Assembly (NCBI GenBank): GCA_017882465.1
Contig: JADGPN010000013.1
Location: 1-34,538 of the forward strand
Reading direction: 5' to 3'
DNA length: 34,538 nucleotides
DNA from: Solirubrobacteraceae bacterium
Lineage (GTDB): Bacteria; Actinomycetota; Thermoleophilia; Solirubrobacterales; Solirubrobacteraceae
Shown piece after piece: positions 15,263 to 23,263 of this stretch; position 1 is the first letter of the stretch, and each line of letters starts with the position of its first letter. The position numbers and the translations under genes are program-made. The notes beneath the pieces were generated by a model, which had not been told where the DNA came from, searched no databases, and saw only the letters and a program-made list of their open reading frames with translations.

Positions 15263-15652
15263 ATGCCGCTCGCCCGTGCGTCGGTCCTCGTCCTCCCCCT
15301 CCTCGCCTGCGCGTGGTTCGCTGTCGGCATCCGCCAGGCCCACGACACCGCGGCTGCCACCTCCATCATCAGCGGCCACGGCGCGCCGAGCGCCCGGCAG
15401 GCCGCGCACGCCCGCTCCCTGCTGCAGGCAGCCGACACGCTCAACCCGGACTCGCAGGTCGAGCTGCTGCGCGCACGACTGGCGTTCCTGGAGGGGGATC
15501 GCACGTCCGCGACCCGCAGTGTCCTCACGGTCGTCGGCGAGGAGCCGGAGAACGTGCGGGCCTGGCTACTGCTCGCCGAGGTCGCCAACGACAACAAGCG
15601 CCTCGCCGACCGGGCGTTGATCAACGTCGTCAGGCTCGATCCTCGGGGATGA
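15263..15652 (+). CDS. small membrane-anchored TPR-like protein
   Basis: A 129-residue protein with an N-terminal hydrophobic helix (ASVLVLPLLACAWFAVGI, about residues 6-23). It is followed by helical repeats of tetratricopeptide type: ARSLLQAADTLNPDSQ, ELLRARLAFLEGDRT and VRAWLLLAEVANDNKRLA, with the N-P and A-x-x-L spacing of TPR units. It would face the outside, held by the helix. No enzymatic function is apparent; similar proteins often accompany O-antigen ligase-type genes and may act as scaffolds in polymer assembly (inference). GAGGA lies just upstream of the ATG. It converges with the large glycosyltransferase gene. Confidence 0.7.
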   Translation: MPLARASVLVLPLLACAWFAVGIRQAHDTAAATSIISGHGAPSARQAAHARSLLQAADTLNPDSQVELLRARLAFLEGDRTSATRSVLTVVGEEPENVRAWLLLAEVANDNKRLADRALINVVRLDPRG

Positions 15653-15688
15653 ACGGGACCGCCGGCAAGACCCGGTCGGGGCCTCGGG

Positions 15689-18415
15689 TCAGACCGCGGC
15701 GGCATCGGCTCCCCTGAGCACGGAGACGAGCCGGTCGATCAGCTCGTCGGCGAACGATTCGTCCCAGTCGCTGCTCCAGCGCACGCTGCTGCCACGGACG
15801 CGGCGGTCGACGTCAAGCGTCCCCGCCGCCGCCGCCCGGAGCCCGGCCGCGATCCCCTCCGCCGACGGCTCGACGGTGATCAGGTTGGCCGAGATCGCGG
15901 CCATCGCCTCGGCGGTCTTGTTCTCGAAGCTGTTGGTCACCGTGAGCATTCCGGCCGATGCCATCTCGATCGGAACCAGGCTCGGGTGCGGCGTGTACAT
16001 CAGCGCCAGGCCGACGTCGTGCTGACGCAGCAGCCTGCCGTAGGAGTGCTGCCCGGAGCGCGGGAGCAGCGTGAGCGCCGCCCCCCGGCCGAGCCAGATC
16101 CGCCGGCCTCGCTCGACGGTGCCGATCCCGTGCAGCTCCCAACCGCTCGCGAACACTCCGTCCTCGATCGCGCGCGAGAGCGCCAGCACGCCGAGCTCGA
16201 ACATGTTGCGGGCGGCGTGCGGCTCGGGCCGGGCGTAGAACAGCAGCCGGCGCGGCGCGCCGCGGGTGAGCTCCGCGGCCGTGGGTGGCTCGACCGGCGT
16301 GATCGCGTTCTGGAATGCGACTGAGTCGCCGTCCCCGGCGAGCTCGCCGGCGGCGAAAACGCCGATCCGGTGCGCGCGGAAGTACTCGCGCAACAGCTCG
16401 CTCGAATACAGGGCGAAGTGCGGGAAGCCGTATGACTCGTGCGCGAGCGCGGCATAGCTGCCCATCGGGAACGTGAACGGCTCGTACTCCTGGATCAGAT
16501 ACACGAACCGCTCGCCGCCGACCGACCGGGTGGCCTCGTCGGCGATGTAGGCCGTCCACCAGGTGGTGGCCACGAAGCTGTCCGAGCGGCTCACCTCGAG
16601 GCCCGCGGCCTCGCGACCAAACGCGACCTCGATCCTGTCGAACAGGCTCTGCAGCCCGCTGTAGGACTCGAGCGTCTGCTTCCAGTCCGCCGGCAGTTGC
16701 TCCACGGGGTCGACGGTGACGATGCGGACGCGGAGTCCGCGTTGCGCCAGGCGGCGGGCGAGGTTCAGCTTGGCGATGTACCCGCCGAAGAAATGCCTCA
16801 GGTCGATCGTCGGGATCAGGAGATTGATCCGGGACGGTGCGTCGTCTGACACCGACCACCGCAGCGGGGCGATCTTGTCGGCGATCGCCCTGGCCGGCTC
16901 TGGTGGGTCCGTGCGCCCGGGCTCCTGCACCAGCGATGCCGGAGGCAGTGCGTCCAGTCGCAGCCGGCCGCCCGGCCGGTTGGTCGCCGTGAGCGTGACC
17001 AGGCGCCGCCATGTGAGGGCATGGAACAGCATCCACTCGGCGCCGAGCGTCTCCGGCGTCCCGGTGAGCTCCCGGGCTCCCCGCAGCCCCAGCCGCGCGA
17101 GGGAGACCAGCGAGCGGTCGCTGTCCAGGAAGCTGTCGAGCGCCCGGCGCTTGCCGCGCGTCATGCGGTCGCCGCAGCGGAGCTGCAGAACGGTCGCGAA
17201 CTGCATCAGGCGACAGACGTCGACGAAGTAGTGCAAGCGCCACATCCGCACGCGCTCGCGCGCATCGCGTTGGTGGTGCAGGCGGTCCCGCAGCGAGGTC
17301 ATCTGGTTGGCGGCTTCGTGCCCGAGCGAGGCATCGCCGTGCTGGACGTAGTCGTACAGCGGCTCCTCGGCGAACGCGACGTCGCCGCGAGCCAGCGCCA
17401 CCAGACCGATCCAGTGGTCGTGGAAGTGGGCGAACTGCGCGGGCGGGAAGGGGAGGGCGTCGTCGAGCAGGTCACGGCGCAACAGCGACGCTGCCCCCGT
17501 GACGGCGTTGGCCACCAACAGCGAGAGGAGATCGGAATGGTTGTTGCGGCGCCGGTTCCACCACGTCTCCGAGATCAGCTCACCGTCACGCGTGACCACA
17601 CGCGCATCGCTGTACACGAGCTGGGCGCTTCCGATCCGGGCGATCAGCTTCGCGAGCTTGTCCGCGTGCCACGCGTCGTCCTGATCGGCCATCGCGACGT
17701 AATCGGCATCGGCCGGAACCATCGCCAGGGCGCGCTCGAAGTTGCGGTAGAAGCCGAGCCGGCGTGACGAGCGCGACACGACGAAGCGCGGGTCACCGTC
17801 AATCACTCTCTCGAGCGTCGCCGTTCCCTCTGCACTGGAGCAGTCGTCACTGACGAAGCAGACCCAGCTCTCATGCATCTGCCCGCGGAAAGAGTCGATC
17901 TGGCGCTGGAGCAGATCGGCCGGCGGGCTGTAGGTGGCCATGCAGATCGCCACGCGTGGCCCGGGCGCGGCCGGCCAGGGGGCGCACACCGGCTCCGGCG
18001 CCGGTGGGACGGCGATCCGGGCCAGTTCGGCGACCGCGTCGCCGCCGCCGTCGAGCTCGGCGCGCAGCGACAGCTCGAGCTCCGCTCCGGCGCGCTGCGG
18101 GCCGATCCTCACGACGCCCCAGAAGCCGCTGCGATAGCTGTGCAGGAGCGGGTCCTGCGGCGAGCCCGGATCGGCCGCGACGCTGCTCGATGTGGCCGGA
18201 TCGAGATCCGGGTGCAGTGCCCGGAACGGGTCCAGGCGCGGCATCCCCCGGGCCATCACCGGCTGAGCTTCACCGGCCAGCAGAAAGCTGAGCGAGCGGA
18301 TCCGCGCCTGCGGGCAGAAGCACCAGCCACAGACGAACAGCGCCGTGCCGTCACCGACGTTGAGCTCCCGCGGAAGCTCGCATTCAAGCTGCACGTGGAG
18401 GCTCGCGGGTGGCAC
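15689..18415 (-). CDS. bifunctional glycosyltransferase: GT2 domain fused to a WsaF-like GT4 domain
   Basis: A 908-residue protein. Residues 1-150 form a beta-rich N-terminal domain (ALFVCGWCFCPQARIRS, SYRSGFWGVVRIGP). Residues about 152-400 are a GT2 domain with RVAICMATYSPP, CFVSDDCSS and ADQDDAWH (244-247, metal and donor site). Residues from about 529 to the end are a GT4-type domain with INLLIPTIDLRHFFGGYIAK, VYLIQEYEPFTFPMG, RLLFYARPEPHAARNMFELG and LMYTPHPSLVPIEMASAG. The second half resembles the rhamnosyltransferase WsaF family from memory. Two linkages may be made by one polypeptide. The GTG at 18415 is supported by a TACGCT eight bases upstream. The frame stays open antisense to the next two genes, but that extension is a shadow. 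Confidence 0.85.
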   Translation of the reverse strand: MPPASLHVQLECELPRELNVGDGTALFVCGWCFCPQARIRSLSFLLAGEAQPVMARGMPRLDPFRALHPDLDPATSSSVAADPGSPQDPLLHSYRSGFWGVVRIGPQRAGAELELSLRAELDGGGDAVAELARIAVPPAPEPVCAPWPAAPGPRVAICMATYSPPADLLQRQIDSFRGQMHESWVCFVSDDCSSAEGTATLERVIDGDPRFVVSRSSRRLGFYRNFERALAMVPADADYVAMADQDDAWHADKLAKLIARIGSAQLVYSDARVVTRDGELISETWWNRRRNNHSDLLSLLVANAVTGAASLLRRDLLDDALPFPPAQFAHFHDHWIGLVALARGDVAFAEEPLYDYVQHGDASLGHEAANQMTSLRDRLHHQRDARERVRMWRLHYFVDVCRLMQFATVLQLRCGDRMTRGKRRALDSFLDSDRSLVSLARLGLRGARELTGTPETLGAEWMLFHALTWRRLVTLTATNRPGGRLRLDALPPASLVQEPGRTDPPEPARAIADKIAPLRWSVSDDAPSRINLLIPTIDLRHFFGGYIAKLNLARRLAQRGLRVRIVTVDPVEQLPADWKQTLESYSGLQSLFDRIEVAFGREAAGLEVSRSDSFVATTWWTAYIADEATRSVGGERFVYLIQEYEPFTFPMGSYAALAHESYGFPHFALYSSELLREYFRAHRIGVFAAGELAGDGDSVAFQNAITPVEPPTAAELTRGAPRRLLFYARPEPHAARNMFELGVLALSRAIEDGVFASGWELHGIGTVERGRRIWLGRGAALTLLPRSGQHSYGRLLRQHDVGLALMYTPHPSLVPIEMASAGMLTVTNSFENKTAEAMAAISANLITVEPSAEGIAAGLRAAAAGTLDVDRRVRGSSVRWSSDWDESFADELIDRLVSVLRGADAAAV

Positions 18416-18423
18416 GCGCGCCA

Positions 18424-18429
18424 AGCGTA
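18424..18429 (-). promoter_or_regulatory. -10-like TACGCT, leaderless spacing to 18415
   Basis: TACGCT on the minus strand ends eight bases before the GTG start of the bifunctional glycosyltransferase at 18415. It lies in the 45-bp divergent gap shared with the acyltransferase gene. Confidence 0.45.
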
Positions 18430-18441
18430 GACGACGGCTCT

Positions 18442-18456
18442 CGGCTACCGTAGCCG
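18442..18456. promoter_or_regulatory. perfect palindrome in the divergent promoter region
   Basis: CGGCTAC-C-GTAGCCG is a perfect 7-bp inverted repeat at 18442-18456. It contains the TACCGT -10-like box (18446-18451) of the gene starting at 18461 and lies just behind the box of the minus-strand gene. A dimeric regulator bound here could control both directions; no regulator gene is visible nearby. Confidence 0.35.
18446..18451 (+). promoter_or_regulatory. -10-like TACCGT, leaderless spacing to 18461
   Basis: TACCGT ends nine bases before the TTG start at 18461, with no ribosome site between them. It lies inside the 15-bp palindrome. Confidence 0.4.
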
Positions 18457-18460
18457 GCAC

Positions 18461-19090
18461 TTGAGTCGGCAAGACCCAGCAATCGAATCCGAACCGGTGA
18501 TCGATGCCGATGCGTTGTGGCGCGCGCTTCGCGCCCGCCATCCGCGGCTGCGGGTCGCGCTGCCGGCCGACGCACGGGTCACCGCGCAGCACCGCGGCGA
18601 GCGCTACGAGTTCCGATCCCGGCTCGACGCCGTGGGCCAGATCCTGCGCCTGGCCTGGGTCAGCGACGCGTTCCTCGCTCAGGCCCTGTACCGCGCCAAG
18701 GCTCGGCTGCAGGCGCTCGGGGTGCCGGTGCTGCCGCGGCTTGCGCACCGGCTGGCGATGGCGATCGCGCAGATCTCGATCGGGGATCCGGTGCTGATCG
18801 AGCCCGGCGTGTACATCATCCATGGCCAGTTCGTGGCCGACGGATTGGTCGAGATCGGCTCGGGTGTCATCGTCGCTCCGTTCGTGACCATCGGCTTGCG
18901 AGCCGGCGACGTTCGTGGCGCGACGATCGAAAGCAACGTCAGCATCGGGACCGGAGCCAAGGTGATCGGAGGGGTCACGGTCGGCGCGGGTGCCCAGATC
19001 GGCGCCAACGCTGTGGTGGTCGACGACGTGCGGGCTGGAGCGACGGTGGTCGGAGCGCCCGCTCGACCGACCGCGCAAGGCGCCGGCTGA
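18461..19090 (+). CDS. left-handed beta-helix (hexapeptide) acyltransferase, serine acetyltransferase-like
   Basis: A 209-residue protein. The N-terminal half is alpha-helical (SDAFLAQALYRAKARLQALG). The C-terminal half, about residues 105-190, has hexapeptide repeats: ISIGDPVLIEPGVYIIHG, IGSGVIVAPFVTIG, SNVSIGTGAKVIGG, VTVGAGAQIGANAVVVDDV and TVVGAPARP. The helix-plus-coil layout is that of CysE-like and polysaccharide O-acetyltransferases, which use acetyl-CoA. In this setting it probably acetylates a sugar or a sugar-linked intermediate in the cytosol (inference). The TTG start at 18461 is supported by the -10-like box and by lack of an alternative. The dioxygenase gene follows 33 bases after the stop. 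Confidence 0.8.
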   Translation: MSRQDPAIESEPVIDADALWRALRARHPRLRVALPADARVTAQHRGERYEFRSRLDAVGQILRLAWVSDAFLAQALYRAKARLQALGVPVLPRLAHRLAMAIAQISIGDPVLIEPGVYIIHGQFVADGLVEIGSGVIVAPFVTIGLRAGDVRGATIESNVSIGTGAKVIGGVTVGAGAQIGANAVVVDDVRAGATVVGAPARPTAQGAG

Positions 19091-19110
19091 GTCCTGCGAA
19101 ACCGCCATGG

Positions 19111-19116
19111 TATGTT
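19111..19116 (+). promoter_or_regulatory. -10-like TATGTT, leaderless spacing to 19124
   Basis: TATGTT ends seven bases before the ATG at 19124. It also contains the alternative ATG at 19112, which argues that 19124 is the true start of the dioxygenase gene. Confidence 0.4.
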
Positions 19117-19123
19117 GCCCGGG

Positions 19124-20191
19124 ATGTGGAACTTCAGGCGCAAGAACGGCAATCAGGACGAGGGCGGCATGGCGGTCGCGGAGCGATCGATCAACCCGCT
19201 GGAGGACTTCGATGGCAGCGACGACGCGTTGATCGCCGAGATCGAGCGCCTCTCCGCGGCCGACCGGAGCAACCGCAGCCAGGCGACGGAGCGGCGGCTC
19301 ATAGGACTGCGCCACCTGGCCGGCATCCGCCTGATGGATTGCGCGAAGCCCGACCCCGTTCATCCGGAGCCTGACTTCGCCCACCTCCCCGAGGCCGAGG
19401 GACTGCCCGAGATCGCCGCCAAGGACGTCACGCCCGAGCTTCTGCGCGGTGGGATCCTCCGGGACGGCTGCCTCCTCGTCTGCGGCCTGGTCGGCCGCGA
19501 GCAGGCGCTGCGCTTCGCTCAGCAGATCGATCGCGCGTTCGAGGTGCGCGACCGTCACGACGCGGGCGAGCCGTCGGTCGAGGGGTACTACGAGGAGTTC
19601 GACCCGGATCCGCGCTTCAATGCCGAGCTCGGCCGCTCCTGGGTCAAGGAGGGCGGCGGAGTGCTGGCCTCCGACTCTCCGATGCTGTCGTACGAGATGA
19701 TGGAGATGTTCCGCGCATCGGGCGTGTCGCTGCTGGCGTCGGCATACCTGGGCGAGGCGGCCTTGAGCTCGCTGCAGAAGACGACGCTCCGCAAGGCCGA
19801 GCCGTGGGTGGGCGGCGCCTGGCACCAGGACGGCGCGTTCATGGGTCCCGTGCGGTCGCTCAACCTGTGGCTGTCGCTCTCGCGCTGCGGTGACGAGTCG
19901 CCCGGTCTCGACCTCGTGCCGCGCCGTCTCGATTACCTCGTGCAGACGAAGACCGAAGAGGCGGTCTTCGACATGCAGGTGTCGCAGCTGAAGGCCGAAC
20001 AGGCAGCGGGAGACAAGCCGATCATCCGCCCGATCTTCGAGCCCGGCGATGCGTTGCTGTTCGACGAGCTGTTCCTGCACCAGACCGGGTCGAGTCCCTC
20101 GATGCCGAAGCCCCGCTTCGCGCTTGAGAGCTGGTTCTTCGGCGGCTCTGGCTTCCCCAGCGACTACGCCCCCATCGCCGTCGACGTTTGA
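19124..20191 (+). CDS. phytanoyl-CoA dioxygenase (PhyH) family Fe(II)/2-oxoglutarate enzyme
   Basis: A protein of about 355 residues. Seen: the facial-triad HxD in WHQDGAFMGP near residue 234, the distal His in LFLHQTG near residue 319, and an Arg about 12 residues further on (KPRFALESWFF) in the place that binds the 2-oxoglutarate carboxylate. The jelly-roll strands LNLWLSLSRCGD and GDALLFDELF lie between. All three iron ligands are present, so it should be active. Family members hydroxylate or oxidise lipids, amino acids, nucleotides or sugars; the substrate is not readable. ATG 19124 is preferred over 19112 because of the TATGTT box. It overlaps the next gene by four bases (TTGA), so the two are translationally coupled. 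Confidence 0.83.
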   Translation: MWNFRRKNGNQDEGGMAVAERSINPLEDFDGSDDALIAEIERLSAADRSNRSQATERRLIGLRHLAGIRLMDCAKPDPVHPEPDFAHLPEAEGLPEIAAKDVTPELLRGGILRDGCLLVCGLVGREQALRFAQQIDRAFEVRDRHDAGEPSVEGYYEEFDPDPRFNAELGRSWVKEGGGVLASDSPMLSYEMMEMFRASGVSLLASAYLGEAALSSLQKTTLRKAEPWVGGAWHQDGAFMGPVRSLNLWLSLSRCGDESPGLDLVPRRLDYLVQTKTEEAVFDMQVSQLKAEQAAGDKPIIRPIFEPGDALLFDELFLHQTGSSPSMPKPRFALESWFFGGSGFPSDYAPIAVDV

Positions 20192-21087
20192 GCTGGGGTG
20201 AGCCACCCTCCGGCGAGCCTGTCCTCGAGCCTCAGGACAGCCCCGCGCATCCGATGGCGCCGTGGTTCGCCCACGCGCGCAGCGAGCGGCGCCGGCACGG
20301 CCCCTCAGCGCCCCAGCGGAGCGCTCCGCGCAGCCGCGCGATCATCACGATGGTCTACAACGAATCGGTCTTCCTGCCGATCTGGCTGGGCTACTACGGG
20401 CGCTTCTTCGCTCCGCAGGACATTTACGTGCTCGACAACGACTCGACCGACGGCTCCTCTGCGCGAGAGGGATTTGTACGCATCCCGGCCCAGCGCGACG
20501 GGGTCGACGCCGTCTGGACGCTGGAGACGATCCAGGCGCTTCAGCACGAGCTGATCGCGCGGTACGAGGTGGTGCTGGTGACAGACGTCGACGAGATCGT
20601 TGTCCCGGTCCCGCATCTCGGCACGCTGGGCGACTACCTCGATCGCTTCGACGAGGAGTGGGTGAACTGCCTGGGCTACGAGCTGCTCCACATCAAGGAC
20701 CGCGAGCCCCGGTTGGAGCGCGGCCGGCCGATCCTGAGCCAGCGGCATCACTGGTTCCCGAACGGGGCCTACGACAAGGCCGCGGTAACGACGGTCCCGA
20801 TGGTCTGGCGGCCGGGGTTCCACGGTCGCGCGGACTTCCAGTACAAGATGGACCCGGACCTGCGGTTGGTCCATCTGCACCGGATGGACTACGACGTGTG
20901 CCTGCAGCGCCACCGCTCACGCCAGGATCGCCGCTGGGCCGACCTCGACGAGCAGAACCGCTGGGCTCTGCACAACCGGATCACCGACGAGGCGGAGTTC
21001 GGGCGCTGGTTCTACGAGGACAGTTGCTTCCCGGGGCTGGAGATCAAGCTCGAGGAGGTAGCGCCCGCGTGGCGCGGCGCGTTCTGA
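20188..21087 (+). CDS. glycosyltransferase-like protein (GT2 type, GT92-like)
   Basis: A 299-residue protein. After a disordered Pro/Ser/Arg-rich stretch, RAIITMVYNESVFLPIWLGY begins the catalytic domain near residue 50. It continues with IYVLDNDSTDGSS, VVLVTDVDEIVVPVP (a DxD-type metal motif, TDVDE), WVNCLGYELLHI, and DLRLVHLHRMDYDVCLQRH. This is the pattern of GT2/GT92-like proteins (Glyco_tranf_2_4) that read MVYNE and TDVDE. The TTG at 20188 overlaps the dioxygenase stop by four bases; an ATG at 20254 is in frame and may be the true start, since residues 1-22 look unstructured. The methyltransferase gene overlaps its end by 19 bases. Confidence 0.8.
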   Translation: MSWGEPPSGEPVLEPQDSPAHPMAPWFAHARSERRRHGPSAPQRSAPRSRAIITMVYNESVFLPIWLGYYGRFFAPQDIYVLDNDSTDGSSAREGFVRIPAQRDGVDAVWTLETIQALQHELIARYEVVLVTDVDEIVVPVPHLGTLGDYLDRFDEEWVNCLGYELLHIKDREPRLERGRPILSQRHHWFPNGAYDKAAVTTVPMVWRPGFHGRADFQYKMDPDLRLVHLHRMDYDVCLQRHRSRQDRRWADLDEQNRWALHNRITDEAEFGRWFYEDSCFPGLEIKLEEVAPAWRGAF

Positions 21088-21713
21088 ACGCGGGTGCTCT
21101 CGAGGACGCGGTCGGCCGGCTGCGGCAGATCCGCGATCGGCTGCTGTTGCCGGAGGCCACCTCGGGCGCCGATCAATGGCAGCGGGTGGCGCTGAACGAG
21201 GCGGTGCGCGCGCACATCGTGTCGCTCGATCCTCCGAGCCGGACCGCGGTGGAGATCAGTGGGGACGCACAGGCCGGGCATGCGTGGCGGAGCTTCACCA
21301 GCCTCAACTACCCGGGCTTCGACCTGTGCGCTCCGCTGGAGGGGAGAGGGACGTTCGACGTGGTCATCTGCGAGCAGGTGATCGAGCACGTGGTCGATCC
21401 TGTCCTCGCGGCGGAGAACCTCCGCGGGCTGTGCTCACCCGGCGGGCACGTGATCGTCTCGACGCCGTTCCTGATCCGCGTCCACGAGCTGCCGATGTAC
21501 GGCATGCGCGACTACTGGCGGTTCACGCCGAGGGGTCTCGGGATGCTGCTCGAGCGGGCCGGTCTAACGGTCCAGACGGTCGGATCGTGGGGTAACCGCC
21601 GCTGCGTCACCGGCAACTCCGACCGCTGGCCCGCTTACCGGCGCTGGCACTCGCTGCGGAACGAGCCGGACCTCCCGGTGCAGGTCTGGGCTTTTGCCAG
21701 AAACCCGGTGTGA
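21069..21713 (+). CDS. SAM-dependent methyltransferase, class I (type 11-like)
   Basis: A 214-residue protein. Seen: RTAVEISGDAQAGHAWRS at the position of the SAM-binding motif, TFDVVICEQVIEHVVDPV (motif with the acidic and Ile-Glu-His residues of the Methyltransf_11 group), and LCSPGGHVIVSTPFLIRVHE followed by YGMRDYWRFTPRGLGMLLE. The glycine-rich loop is unusual (EISGDAQAG rather than D-x-GxGxG), as seen in sugar-locus methyltransferases of this type. It likely O-methylates a glycan or a precursor. GTG 21069 overlaps the upstream gene by 19 bases and so is translationally coupled. A promoter box (TAGAAT) follows it, starting a new transcript. Confidence 0.78.
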   Translation: MARRVLNAGALEDAVGRLRQIRDRLLLPEATSGADQWQRVALNEAVRAHIVSLDPPSRTAVEISGDAQAGHAWRSFTSLNYPGFDLCAPLEGRGTFDVVICEQVIEHVVDPVLAAENLRGLCSPGGHVIVSTPFLIRVHELPMYGMRDYWRFTPRGLGMLLERAGLTVQTVGSWGNRRCVTGNSDRWPAYRRWHSLRNEPDLPVQVWAFARNPV

Positions 21714-21754
21714 TACGCCGGCCGCCCGGCAGTGGGCGCAACGGGCATTCCCCA

Positions 21755-21760
21755 TAGAAT
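21755..21760 (+). promoter_or_regulatory. -10-like TAGAAT before the GT2 gene at 21798
   Basis: TAGAAT lies 37 bases before the GTG at 21798. Transcription would begin near 21767, leaving a leader of about 30 bases that carries a GGGGAG ribosome site (21785-21790). Confidence 0.4.
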
Positions 21761-21797
21761 TCCGGCCTCGCCAAGGGAGTCGAAGGGGAGCAGCATC

Positions 21798-22583
21798 GTG
21801 TGGAATGGTGGGGAAGTGTCCGTAGTGCTCATGACGTACGCCGAGCGCGACTCGATCCGAGACGTGATCACCGGCTTCTTCGATACCGGTCTCGTCGACG
21901 AGGTGCTCGTGGTCGACAACAATGCCGAGCCGGGAACGGCCGAACAGGTCGCCAAGACCCGCGCGCGGCTGGTGCACGAACCTCAGCAGGGCTACGGGCA
22001 CGCGACCCGGCGTGGCCTGCTCGAAGCCCGCGGCGAGCTGATCGTGCTGGCCGAGCCGGACGGTACCTTCCTGCCCCAGGACATCCTTAAGCTGCTGGTC
22101 TACAGCACCGAATGCGAAGCCGTGTTCGGCACCCGCACGACACGCGAGCTGATCTGGGACGGGGCGAACATGGCGCGCTTCCTGCGCTGGGGAAACTGGG
22201 CCGTGGCCAAGCTGATCGAGTTCCTGTTCAACACCAGCCACCTCAGCGACGTGGGCTGCACCTACCGGCTCCTGCGCCGGGAGACCGCGCGGCGCGTCGC
22301 CGGCGAGATGAGCGTGGGCGGAAGCCACGCGGGCGTGGAGATCATGCTGCTCACGATCCTTTCCGGGGCACGGTTCGTCGAGGTGCCGGTCAACTACCTG
22401 CCCCGCGTGGGGGTCTCGTCGGTCACCGGCAGCCAGCTCAAGGCGGTGCTCGTCGGCCTGCGCATGATCCAGCTGGTCCTGCGCTTCCGGCGCGCGAGCC
22501 CGCGACGCCGCGAGCGACCCGCGCCCTTCGCCCAGACGCATTACTCCCAGGCTCGGGAGATCCGTGAGCGGCTCCCACTTTAA
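21798..22583 (+). CDS. GT2 family glycosyltransferase, DPM1/GtrB-like
   Basis: A 261-residue GT-A enzyme. Seen: EVSVVLMTYAERDSI, DEVLVVDNNAEPGT, QQGYGHATRRGLLEARGELI, LAEPDGTFLPQDI (donor/metal site), and the acceptor-side block SHLSDVGCTYRLLRRE with HAGVEIMLLTILSGARFVEV and PVNYLPRVG. The order is that of polyprenyl-phosphate glycosyltransferases. GTG 21798 is chosen because GGGGAG is eight bases upstream; the open frame from 21732 begins before the promoter box and is not used. The methyltransferase gene starts 20 bases before its stop. Confidence 0.87.
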   Translation: MWNGGEVSVVLMTYAERDSIRDVITGFFDTGLVDEVLVVDNNAEPGTAEQVAKTRARLVHEPQQGYGHATRRGLLEARGELIVLAEPDGTFLPQDILKLLVYSTECEAVFGTRTTRELIWDGANMARFLRWGNWAVAKLIEFLFNTSHLSDVGCTYRLLRRETARRVAGEMSVGGSHAGVEIMLLTILSGARFVEVPVNYLPRVGVSSVTGSQLKAVLVGLRMIQLVLRFRRASPRRRERPAPFAQTHYSQAREIRERLPL

Positions 22584-23247
22584 CGCGATCGCGACCGTCT
22601 ACGACGAGTCGCTTCCCTCTCACGTCGTCGAGCACTACCTGCGCAAGCGGGTCGCGTTCGTGGTCGAGCACTGTCCGCGCGGGTCTGGCCTCGACGTCGG
22701 CTGCGGCACCGGTGTGCTCGCGGAGCGCCTGGACGAAGCGGGCTACGAGATGACCGGCGTCGACCCCTCCGAGGGCATGCTCGACGTGCTGCGCCGCCGC
22801 AGTCCGGCCATCGGCGCCGTGCAGGCGTCGGGCACCTCGCTGCCGCTCTCCGACGATAGCTTCGATCTCGTGCTCACCGTCGCCGTCCTGCACCACATCG
22901 CCGACCCGGAGGACGTCCGGCAGACGCTGGCCGAGATGGTCAGGGTGCTCAAGCCGGGGGGGCGCGTCCTGGTCTGGGATCACAATCCCCGTAATCCGTA
23001 CTGGAGTCGCCTGATGGCCCGCGTGCCCCAGGACACCGGCGAGGAGCGCCTGGTCGGCGAGCAGGAAATCGCCGACGGCCTGCGAGCCGCCGGCGCGGGG
23101 ATCCTGATCTCGCATCAGCTCGGGCTGGTCCCGGATTTCACCCCGCCCGCGGCTCTGCCGGCCGCCGCGGTTGCCGAGCGGGCGGTCGAGCACACGCCGG
23201 TGCTCCAGCGCTACGCCGCCCACAACGTGATCCTGGCGACCAAGTGA
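22564..23247 (+). CDS. SAM-dependent methyltransferase, class I
   Basis: A 227-residue protein with a standard Methyltransf_11/UbiE-like core: GSGLDVGCGTGVLAERL (motif I, near residues 40-56), TGVDPSEGML (motif acidic loop), SFDLVLTVAVLHHIADPED (motif II/post-II) and VRVLKPGGRVLVWDHNPRNP. The SAM-binding residues are all present. The GTG at 22564 overlaps the preceding glycosyltransferase by 20 bases, with GGGAG upstream inside that gene. In this locus it probably methylates a lipid-linked sugar or sugar nucleotide (inference). It converges with the 803-residue membrane protein after a 16-base gap. Confidence 0.87.
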   Translation: MSGSHFNAIATVYDESLPSHVVEHYLRKRVAFVVEHCPRGSGLDVGCGTGVLAERLDEAGYEMTGVDPSEGMLDVLRRRSPAIGAVQASGTSLPLSDDSFDLVLTVAVLHHIADPEDVRQTLAEMVRVLKPGGRVLVWDHNPRNPYWSRLMARVPQDTGEERLVGEQEIADGLRAAGAGILISHQLGLVPDFTPPAALPAAAVAERAVEHTPVLQRYAAHNVILATK

Positions 23248-23263
23248 CGGACAGCGGTCGCGA

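Noticed and set aside
15669-15690. A 6-bp inverted repeat as a terminator between the convergent genes at 15652 and 15689
   Set aside because: The stem is short with a ten-base loop and overlaps the stop of the minus-strand gene; not better than chance in this GC content.
18416-20206. A continuous minus-strand frame extending the bifunctional glycosyltransferase to 1505 residues
   Set aside because: This extension is antisense to the hexapeptide acyltransferase and the dioxygenase, whose sequences have strong family motifs, and the extra residues are Arg/Gly/Val-rich with no domain. GTG 18415 with its TACGCT box marks the real start.
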